Source of the DNA: Zetaproteobacteria bacterium
GTDB lineage: Bacteria > Pseudomonadota > Alphaproteobacteria > Micavibrionales > Micavibrionaceae
Assembly (NCBI GenBank): GCA_002747015.1
Contig: NVXI01000012.1
Span: forward strand, 34,190 to 46,994
DNA: 12,805 nt
Direction of reading: 5' to 3'
In this document: positions 7,258-12,805 of the stretch, piece by piece
How positions within the stretch are numbered: the first letter of the stretch is position 1
Layout of the letters: every line of letters starts with the position of its first letter
Made by a program: the position numbers and the translations under genes
Notes under the pieces: generated by a model
The model's database searches: none
What the model was told of the DNA's origin: nothing
What the model saw: the letters and a program-made list of their open reading frames with translations, nothing else

Positions 7258-8913
7258 ATGAAAAACACACGAAAAACCCTCAGAAGATCTGAGCTTTTAA
7301 TGCCTGCAGGCTCCTTAGAAAGACTAAAAGTTGGTGTGCTTTATGGTGCGGATGCGGTTTATTTGGGCACGCCAGATATGTCACTGCGCACAAAATCAAA
7401 ATTCTCTTTGGAGGAAGTGAAAGAGGGGGTGGTTTTTGCGCATAAGCACGGCGTTAGGGTTTATCTGACATTAAATTTATTTACGCACAATAAGGATATA
7501 GCTAAACTTGATCCTTATATTGAAACGTTGCGTGATATAAAGCCAGATGGAATAATTATTGCTGATCCAGGCGTGTTTACTTATGTGCAAGAGCGTGCAC
7601 CAGATTTGAATTTGCATATTTCTACGCAGGCCAATGTTTGCTCATGGATTACTGTTGATTTTTGGAAAAAACAGGGTGCGGAGCTTGTCGTGCTAGCGCG
7701 GGAAGTGACCTTTAACGAGCTTGAGGAAATTAGAGAGCGTTGTCCAGGTGTAAAGCTGGAGACTTTTGTACATGGCGCAATGTGTATGACATATTCAGGG
7801 CGTTGCTTGCTTTCTAATTTTATGGCAGAGCGCGGTGCAAATCAGGGGAATTGTGCAAATTCTTGCCGCTGGCAATATAAAGTTGGGCTTAGACTTAATG
7901 ATGGTTCAATTAAAGAATTGGAGCTTACTGAGGAGAATATGGGGCTTTTTGAATTTGTGTTAGAGGAAGGACATCGCCCCGGTGAATTTATGCCAATAGA
8001 AGAGGATTCTCGAGGTTCGTATATTCTAAACTCTAAAGACATGTGTATGATGCCTAAGTTAAATGATTATTTGCGTATCGGTATTGATAGTCTGAAGGTA
8101 GAAGGGCGTAATAAGAGCCCGTATTATATGGCTGTTGTCGCTGGTGCATATCGCCGCGCTATTGATGATTATTATGCAGATCCCCCAAATTGGAATCCGC
8201 GCCCTTATATGCGTGAGTTGGAGACTGTTGGTAATCGTGGTTATACACTTGCTTTTCATGATGGGCGTTTGAAGAATTTTTCTCATAATTATGAGAATAC
8301 AAAGGCCATGGCCACATGGGAATATGCGGGGATTGTTCGCGAAGTAAGGGATGATGGTTTTGTTATTGAAATTAAAAATCATATATCCGCAGGTGATGTT
8401 TTAGAATTTTTGCCGCCAAAATCAAATGACACGGTTCTTTTGCGCCTTTATGAGTTTAAGCTTATAGGAAAAGAAGAAAAAGTAGATCAGGTGCATGGCG
8501 GGCCACAGCATAGGCTTTGGATTCCATTTACTGCCTTTGATCATGAAGATGCAAATAAATTGAAGGATAAGTTTCCTTTGTTTTCCATTATCCGTAAAGA
8601 AACGTCTTTAACTGATGAGGAATGGCAACGTTTGAAGCTTGATAAGCTTACACAGAAAATCGAGTTAGGGCATACTTCTGATGCTATGTATCGTGATCGC
8701 GTTGAGAAATTACAGGAAACTATTGGCGAAGAGCTTATGGAACGCAGATCAAAAACCTCTCGTTCTGGTGTCGAGGGCTGTTGCGGTCGAGGTTGTAATG
8801 GTTGCTTGATGTTTTGGAATGATCCGCAATATGAAAAGGCACGTCAGCTACTTGCAACGAAGAAGCATGGTGAGATGTTAAAAAGAGATATGCGAGAAAA
8901 ATCTGACGGCTAA
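7258..8913 (+). CDS. Peptidase U32 family protein, YegQ/TrhP-like
   Basis: The 551-residue product opens with the U32 barrel signature ELLMPAGSLERLKVGVLYGA (about residues 12-31) and the block DAVYLGTPDMSLR. Four cysteines, Cys176, Cys183, Cys199 and Cys203 (CMTYSGRC and GNCANSC), match the iron-sulfur ligands of E. coli TrhP (YegQ). TrhP is a prephenate-dependent enzyme that makes 5-hydroxyuridine at tRNA position 34. The VEGRNKSPYYMA block is also typical. The protein is about 100 residues longer than YegQ: extra sequence follows the Cys region (about 208-255), and a C-terminal tail holds four more cysteines, 508, 509, 513 and 516 (GCCGRGCNGC). These could bind a second cluster. AAGG precedes the ATG by 5 bp. 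A tRNA-modifying role is more likely than proteolysis. Confidence 0.9.
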   Translation: MKNTRKTLRRSELLMPAGSLERLKVGVLYGADAVYLGTPDMSLRTKSKFSLEEVKEGVVFAHKHGVRVYLTLNLFTHNKDIAKLDPYIETLRDIKPDGIIIADPGVFTYVQERAPDLNLHISTQANVCSWITVDFWKKQGAELVVLAREVTFNELEEIRERCPGVKLETFVHGAMCMTYSGRCLLSNFMAERGANQGNCANSCRWQYKVGLRLNDGSIKELELTEENMGLFEFVLEEGHRPGEFMPIEEDSRGSYILNSKDMCMMPKLNDYLRIGIDSLKVEGRNKSPYYMAVVAGAYRRAIDDYYADPPNWNPRPYMRELETVGNRGYTLAFHDGRLKNFSHNYENTKAMATWEYAGIVREVRDDGFVIEIKNHISAGDVLEFLPPKSNDTVLLRLYEFKLIGKEEKVDQVHGGPQHRLWIPFTAFDHEDANKLKDKFPLFSIIRKETSLTDEEWQRLKLDKLTQKIELGHTSDAMYRDRVEKLQETIGEELMERRSKTSRSGVEGCCGRGCNGCLMFWNDPQYEKARQLLATKKHGEMLKRDMREKSDG

Positions 8914-8929
8914 GCTCAGGCCTCATACA

Positions 8930-9222
8930 TCTTTTAAATGGAAAATAAGGTTCTATCGCGTTTTTTGTCACCATAATTCAATTGTTTTGCCGAACTCATC
9001 GACAGCGTGGTACAGATATCGCCATTTACCTTTGATTTTGATGTAGGTTTAATCCCTCCACCAACTTCTTTGAGCTGGCCGTTTATATTTTCTGGATTTC
9101 CCCTCTAATAAACGGTGCATAGTGCAAAACCCAACGGTTCAAGGTCGCATGATCGATATCAAAATCGCGCTCTTGTATCATCTCTTCAATATTCTTAAAG
9201 ACTTAAACTTTGTGACAGAACC
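8930..9222 (-). mobile_element. IS6-family element, 5' remnant (copy 1)
   Basis: Read on the minus strand, this gives IS6/IS26-type transposase peptides across several frames: IEEMIQERDFDIDHATLNRW, then VLHYAPFI, then TYIKIKGKWRYLYHAVDEFG and DKKRDRTL. These are the helix-turn-helix region and the first DDE Asp region (normally DETY). The Asp itself is lost: the codons before TYIK read as a stop in frame. The N-terminal ~40 residues are deleted, and the second half of the gene is absent. The left terminal repeat lies at 9209-9222. The remnant begins just after the U32 gene stop and ends 36 bp from the copper-protein gene stop. Confidence 0.85.
9209..9222 (-). repeat. IS6-type left terminal repeat of copy 1
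   Basis: On the minus strand this reads GGTTCTGTCACAAA, close to the IS26 end GGCACTGTTGCAAA (10 of 14 bases) and to the ends at 11519 and 12614 in this window. It is positioned just upstream of the remnant transposase, as a left end should be. Confidence 0.75.
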
Positions 9223-9258
9223 GAATTTTAATACCCATCATGACGATTAGTTCCTAAG

Positions 9259-9999
9259 TTAATGGTTATGCTGCATGTGATTATCTTCAGCGTTCTTATC
9301 ATGAGACGTTATTATTTTTATAATGCGATAAACTTTATCTTCGCCCAGCTCTATCTTAAATTTAATCATTTCCCTAGGAACAAGGCTTTTAATATCAACC
9401 GTGTCCACGACGTCTAAATCCATAGTCATCTCCGGCCAATTTAATTCTGGAATTGGGTCATGCGTTATATTAATTTTTCGTTCTGAAATTATAATTTTTT
9501 GCACAACTCCCTTACCTAAAATACCAGCACTGCCTATAGATTTTTCTTGAGCATCATGCTTCATAGAACCATGATCATGATTGCCATGTCCTGCCGCACT
9601 TTCCATATCCTCTGGTGCTGATGCTTGACCAACTATGATTGTACCTTTCATGCCCATGGCCGCATGTGGATGACAGTGATAACTGTAAGTTCCTTGTATT
9701 TTACTGAATGTAAATGACCAGCTGGCGTTTTCTTCTTCTAGCATTGGGCTATTAAATAATTCTGCTCCTTTAGGTCCGGCATCGGCCACTGCATTGTGCA
9801 TGCCTTCTTGAGACATAACCCATTTAACTGTATCGCCGGGCTGAATTGTCAACTTTGCAGGCTCAAAATAATAGATTTTTTCAGTATCAAAATTTGTCAT
9901 CATTTTGACAGTATATTCCTTTGCAAAGACATCTGATGAAAAAGATAGACCGATTGTTGGAATAGCAGCCATAAGCAATTTACTATATTTAGAATTCAT
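9259..9999 (-). CDS. Periplasmic pseudoazurin-CusF fusion copper protein
   Basis: This 246-residue secreted protein joins two copper domains. Residues 1-26 are a signal peptide ending VFA. Residues 27-124 form a pseudoazurin-like cupredoxin: His68 in GMHNAV and Cys109, His112 and Met117 in CHPHAAMGM give the type 1 copper ligand set with pseudoazurin spacing. A His/Met-rich linker follows (GHGNHDHGSMKHD, about 137-149). Residues 157-232 form a CusF-like OB domain with His180, Trp188, Met191 and Met193 (THDPIPELNWPEMTM), the Cu(I)/Ag(I) site of CusF. The tail is His-rich. I infer binding and transfer of periplasmic copper. AGGAAG precedes the ATG. It is divergent from the iron-sulfur membrane gene and lies inside an IS6-bounded segment. 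Confidence 0.9.
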   Translation of the reverse strand: MNSKYSKLLMAAIPTIGLSFSSDVFAKEYTVKMMTNFDTEKIYYFEPAKLTIQPGDTVKWVMSQEGMHNAVADAGPKGAELFNSPMLEEENASWSFTFSKIQGTYSYHCHPHAAMGMKGTIIVGQASAPEDMESAAGHGNHDHGSMKHDAQEKSIGSAGILGKGVVQKIIISERKINITHDPIPELNWPEMTMDLDVVDTVDIKSLVPREMIKFKIELGEDKVYRIIKIITSHDKNAEDNHMQHNH

Positions 10000-10204
10000 G
10001 TTGTAATCTTCCTTATAAATATGAATAAAAATATTTCTAAAACTATTACGAATAAGTTATGCTTAACCCTCATATTATTTTAAGGGGCTAATGAGTTTAA
10101 GGAAGATACTATTTTTGAGGTATCATCTTAGTAAAAATCGAAGTGCTAAATATTTTAATAGTAGTTTGCGTTAATAATAAGACATGATTATATCCCCGAT
10201 TGTT
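10000..10204. other. AT-rich upstream region of the copper-protein gene
   Basis: The stretch holds the ribosome-binding site AGGAAG of the minus-strand copper gene, about 8 bp before its ATG, and presumably its promoter. I could not choose a -35/-10 pair with confidence, because AT-rich hexamers are too frequent. No CueR-like palindrome (ACCTTCC/GGAAGGT) or other clear copper-responsive operator is seen, and no gene. Confidence 0.4.
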
Positions 10205-10350
10205 TTGTGGCATCCTTTATCTATGTTTTATTCCTCCGCCAACTTCTATGAACTGGTCGTTTATATTTCCTGAATTTTTCATCTAATAACTGTGCATAGT
10301 GACAATCCAACGGTTCAAGGTCGCATGATCTATATCAAAGCATATTGTGA
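10205..10350 (-). pseudogene. IS6-family transposase fragment (copy 2)
   Basis: On the minus strand this gives FDIDHATLNRWIVTMHSY, then a stop, then in another frame KRPVHRSWRRNKT and IKDA. These align with the same part of copy 1 (about 9035-9170). The nucleotide match is long and obvious, including CAACGGTTCAAGGTCGCATG present in both. No terminal repeat is visible on either side. It lies in the divergent intergenic region between the two copper-module genes and ends 55 bp before the iron-sulfur membrane gene, so the promoter of that gene must lie in or beside it. Confidence 0.8.
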
Positions 10351-10405
10351 TAATGCAATGTATAAAGAGACGTACTAGTGAACGTATCGAAAATGACATT
10401 ATAAA

Positions 10406-11518
10406 ATGGTAGAGACGAATATAATAGAACACACAAGATCTGAACCAGTATGCTCTGCTGCGCAAGACGCAGATGAAGAAGATAAAAATAAGCCTATTCC
10501 TTATTTCTTTCTTTGGAGGATCCTTCAACTTATTTTGCTTGTTATTGGGGTAGTGCTTGTCGCAGCATTACTATTCTTACCAAATCTTGGTATTGCCTTA
10601 TTTTGGAATCTTATTATTCCAGTTGCCCCTGCAATTGTAGTAATTATCCCGGGAATTTGGCGTAATATTTGTCCTATGGCTTCTGTTAGTTTACTGCCAA
10701 GACATTTGGGCTTTTCAAAACGTCAGATTATATCTGAAAGAACCCATGGTTATTTTACTCTAATTGGTTTCTGTGCTCTCCTAATTATCGTTTGTTTACG
10801 GCACTTAGGCCTAAATATCAGCGGTCCTTCTACAGCATTTATGCTGGTTGGCGCTGCTGCTCTAGCTTTTCTAATTGGGTGTAAGTATGAGTGGAAAAGT
10901 GCTTGGTGTTCTGGTCTTTGTCCAATACACCCTGTAGAAAAATTATATGGTACAGCCGCAGCAGTTACCGTACCTAATGCTCACTGTACGAATTGTGAAA
11001 AATGTTTCACCCCTTGCTCTGACTCGACAAAAGCCATGACGCCTTTGGTCACAAATAACAAAAAACTGGAAAATATGCTTGGCTTGTCCATGGTAGGCGG
11101 ATTTTTCGGCTACATTTGGGGATGGTATCACGTTCCTGATTACACTTTTCCTATACAACTTTCTAATGTTATTTATGCATTTTCGCTCCCATTAGGTGGA
11201 TTTATGTTTTCACTTGGTTTTTTCTTGCTACTTTATACAAAAGCTTCAAAACAGCGACAGGCTTTCCTTATTCGTTTTTTTGCTATGGCTGCAGTCAGTT
11301 GTTATTATTGGTATCGTATCCCTATGCTATTCGGATGGGGGCTTTTCCCAAAACAAAGCATGTTAGTTGATCTAACCGATATAATGCCGCATTGGTTTCC
11401 TATCGTTTCCCAAATTATGACAACAATTTTTTTTATTTGGTTTATGATATTACGCAAGACTGATAAACGAAGTTGGTCAATACGCCCTGCATATTCCACG
11501 CTAGCTCTGGCCAAATAG
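10406..11518 (+). CDS. NosR/NapH-type iron-sulfur membrane protein
   Basis: The 370-residue inner-membrane protein has about eight hydrophobic segments: roughly 37-58, 63-84, 116-132, 143-159, 226-241, 254-277, 288-304 and 334-350. Between the fourth and fifth lies a cysteine region with a CxxxCP motif (Cys168, Cys172) and CxxCxxCxxxC (Cys194, 197, 200, 204), enough ligands for at least one 4Fe-4S cluster. An earlier motif, WRNICPMASVSLLPR (85-99), resembles the NosR CxxxCP motif but has Trp85 in place of the first Cys. Relatives (NosR, NapH, CcoG) pass electrons across or at the membrane. The neighbour suggests electron delivery to copper. There is no strong ribosome-binding site at the ATG. 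The stop abuts an IS6 end, so the last residues may be altered. Confidence 0.75.
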   Translation: MVETNIIEHTRSEPVCSAAQDADEEDKNKPIPYFFLWRILQLILLVIGVVLVAALLFLPNLGIALFWNLIIPVAPAIVVIIPGIWRNICPMASVSLLPRHLGFSKRQIISERTHGYFTLIGFCALLIIVCLRHLGLNISGPSTAFMLVGAAALAFLIGCKYEWKSAWCSGLCPIHPVEKLYGTAAAVTVPNAHCTNCEKCFTPCSDSTKAMTPLVTNNKKLENMLGLSMVGGFFGYIWGWYHVPDYTFPIQLSNVIYAFSLPLGGFMFSLGFFLLLYTKASKQRQAFLIRFFAMAAVSCYYWYRIPMLFGWGLFPKQSMLVDLTDIMPHWFPIVSQIMTTIFFIWFMILRKTDKRSWSIRPAYSTLALAK

Positions 11519-11532
11519 GATAGTGTTGCAAA
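11519..11532 (-). repeat. IS6-type right terminal repeat of copy 3
   Basis: On the plus strand the end reads GATAGTGTTGCAAA, 12 of 14 bases identical to copy 4 (GGTAGTGTCGCAAA at 12614-12627). It begins immediately after the TAG stop of the iron-sulfur membrane gene. Confidence 0.8.
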
Positions 11533-11835
11533 ATCTAACTTAGTTTAAAAAGTCCATCAACATGCCATAATTTAGATAGTCGCTAAGCGGTATGAAGTTT
11601 TTTAAAGTCTCTTATGGGGGAGCCGCTTAATATTACGATGATCTTGTTCAATAATGTTATTGAGATACTTTGCTTGGCTGATTGAGAAGTTCCTCTTTCC
11701 TGTTATTCTCTCAGACTTATTGAAGTAATTTAGAGCCGCTTTGTTAGCACCGCTCTTATCTATATTAATGAGATAAGGCATACGATTATGATGAAAGACC
11801 TTGTGGAAAAATAGTAGGGAAAAAGAAAATGCCAA
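11519..11835 (-). mobile_element. IS6-family element, 3' remnant (copy 3)
   Basis: The minus strand encodes an IS6 C-terminal region: FFHKVFHHNRMPYLINIDKS, then ANKAALNYFNKSERITGKRN, then AKYLNNIIEQDHRNIKR (DDE block with the final Glu in NNIIEQDHR). The frame then stops at 11602 and continues in frame as YRLATI with its own stop at 11572-11574, so the segment between IKR and YRLATI is deleted. The 53 bp from that stop to the terminal repeat are the same length as in copy 4 and clearly similar. The 5' half is missing; the junction with the DUF2971-like gene is near 11795-11850. Confidence 0.85.
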
Positions 11836-12340
11836 AACAATTTTTCCTGCTGAGGAAGGTACTACACCATTCGATACGGATATTATTATGGTATTCTGGT
11901 TTAGCCTCCGGGTGTAAATAGATTTTTTGAATTAATTGATCTAATTTTATTGGAAGATTTATACCCACATGATCATGTGGGTTACCTAGGTAAATACCAG
12001 CTCTAAATTCTCGCTCATGACTATATCTTTGTTGCTTAAATAGTGTTGGAAACCAATACATTTCTTGATTGTAATCTCCCTCATTGAAATAGGATATTGT
12101 CTCTGAAAGTATATTTCTGTGTACACGTTTCAGTCTGCCAACAGTGGTTTCTATAGCAATTGATTCGCGGGTTTTTTCTCCCCCGTACTCACGCCACATA
12201 TCAGAATTAATTTTATCATTGATATGAAGACAGCTGACGAAGCTCGACTTTTTATTCAGTTCAACTCGCTCATGATATAGCTTTATGCTTTTCTGAAGCT
12301 GTTCCTCAGTAAGTTCACCTCTTTTTTTGAGGATGTTTTC
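11786..12340 (-). pseudogene. DUF2971-like gene, truncated at both ends
   Basis: The minus-strand frame is open from about 12379 to a stop at 11786, but the first ATG (12199) falls inside the conserved core. The core reads SSFVSCLHINDKINSDMWRE, then a Tyr-Gly and ESIAIETTVGRLKR. Further on come LFKQQRYSHEREFRAGIYL and NLPIKLDQLIQKIYLHPEAK. This matches the DUF2971 pattern (FVSCW..., MW..Y, SIAI.TT.G.L, HE.E.R, I..IY..P). The N-terminus is lost at a junction near 12340 and the C-terminus is replaced by IS6 copy 3 sequence. The normal role of this family is unknown to me. Confidence in the family is good; the gene is almost certainly dead. Confidence 0.7.
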
Positions 12341-12379
12341 ATGGAGGCTGGGAGGGGGGGGACTCCTTCTGATGTTTTC
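12332..12379. repeat. 9-bp direct repeat around a G-run at a gene junction
   Basis: GATGTTTTC occurs at 12332-12340 and again at 12371-12379. The 30 bp between contain a G-rich run (GGGAGGGGGGGG, 12349-12360). To the left is the broken DUF2971-like gene, to the right the adhesin fragment. The repeat marks the likely junction of two unrelated sequences, by recombination or possibly an assembly error. Confidence 0.5.
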
Positions 12380-12613
12380 TTAAATGGGAATACCATTACA
12401 TTCTCTCCTGATGATAGTGTCACTTTTAATGACATTACATTAATTGAAACGTTTTCTTTCAACGGTTTTGCAGATATGTCCCTGACGGATCTTCGTATTC
12501 AGGTGAATATTGTTCCCGTTACGATGGATGATATTGCTATCGTAAATGAAGGGGAGATTGTTACGATTAACGTTCTTTCTAATGACACGGATGCGAATGG
12601 GGATACCTTAACT
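12341..12613 (+). pseudogene. Fragment of a cadherin-like repeat adhesin
   Basis: The plus-strand frame encodes about 90 residues of a repetitive extracellular-type protein. It ends in VTMDDIAIVNEGEIVTINVL followed by SNDTDANGDTLT, the hallmark of cadherin-like/Big-type repeats in large RTX or surface adhesins (VLSNDTDxxGDTLT). There is no signal peptide, and the ATG at 12341 lies in a G-rich junction and lacks a ribosome-binding site, so the real N-terminus is missing. The downstream part is cut by IS6 copy 4 at 12614. The frame runs on into the element and stops at 12635-12637. Complete proteins of this type are often thousands of residues, so this is a small internal piece. Confidence 0.7.
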
Positions 12614-12805
12614 GGTAGTGTCGCAAAGCTTAACTAAGTTTGAAAAGGCCTACAACAGGCCAGATTCTAGATGGTCGCCAGGCGGTAAAATTGTTGCGCG
12701 GGTGTAAGGTTTTGATCGATGTGTTTAGTGAATTTCAGTTGGTTCTTTTGTATCATATTCATAAGCTCTATTCCTGCGATGGTTCGGGCTGCGGTGTGCA
12801 TTTTC
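12614..12805 (-). mobile_element. IS6-family element, 3' end, continues off the window (copy 4)
   Basis: The right terminal repeat GGTAGTGTCGCAAA is at 12614-12627. The minus-strand frame from 12804 to TAG at 12667-12669 is intact. It reads MHTAARTIAGIELMNMIQKN, then a middle segment ending TKHIDQN, then LTPAQQFYRLATI. This is the C-terminal part of an IS6-type transposase (HTARRTIAGIE...MIRKGQ). Unlike copies 1-3 there is no frameshift in the visible part, so this may be the least decayed copy. It interrupts the adhesin fragment. Confidence 0.85.

Noticed and set aside
10283..10528. Minus-strand 81-codon frame across the start of the iron-sulfur membrane gene
   Set aside because: Its C-terminal part is the IS6 fragment (DHATLNRW), and its N-terminal part is antisense to the membrane gene. 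It is not a gene.
12341..12637. Complete 98-residue gene
   Set aside because: It lacks a signal peptide and ribosome-binding site, starts in a G-rich junction, and its last codons are IS6 terminal sequence, so it is a fragment.

Overview
The window looks like part of a low-GC alphaproteobacterial chromosome. This is inferred from a compact fabA...fabB...csaA...fabI cluster combined with IS6- and IS3-family debris whose peptides resemble copies common in Proteobacteria. The species cannot be named from sequence alone. No tRNA, rRNA or CRISPR array was seen, and no convincing GC-rich hairpin terminator.

Positions 1-4250 (plus strand) hold an unrecognised 251-codon reading frame and then an unsaturated fatty acid cluster. 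fabA (3-hydroxydecanoyl-ACP dehydratase/isomerase), a small AT-rich membrane-protein gene, fabB (KAS I), csaA (tRNA-binding-domain protein) and fabI (enoyl-ACP reductase) sit 2-26 bp apart and probably form one transcript. FabA makes the cis double bond, FabB elongates the product, and FabI closes each cycle. Positions 4256-5745 (minus strand) run convergently and hold a UgpQ-like glycerophosphodiester phosphodiesterase followed by two small unrecognised genes.

Positions 5750-7257 are mostly broken sequence. They hold a possible IS6-type terminal repeat, a doubtful 56-codon ORF, a minus-strand polytopic membrane protein that may be YgjV-like, and the frameshifted 3' part of an IS3-family transposase. 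The last of these ends just upstream of a U32-family (YegQ/TrhP-like) gene at 7258-8913.

Positions 8930-12805 are an accessory patch built around IS6-family elements. Four remnants, all in minus orientation, lie at 8930-9222, 10205-10350, 11519-11835 and 12614-end. The first and third bracket a small copper module, with their inner ends facing it. The module is a periplasmic pseudoazurin-CusF fusion (minus) and a divergent NosR/NapH-type iron-sulfur membrane protein (plus), and the arrangement matches an IS26-style pseudo-compound transposon. I infer that the membrane protein passes electrons to periplasmic copper for the CusF domain, by analogy with the cupric reductase CcoG. Beyond the module are a DUF2971-like gene broken at both ends and a fragment of a cadherin-like repeat adhesin cut by the fourth IS6 copy, which runs off the window edge.
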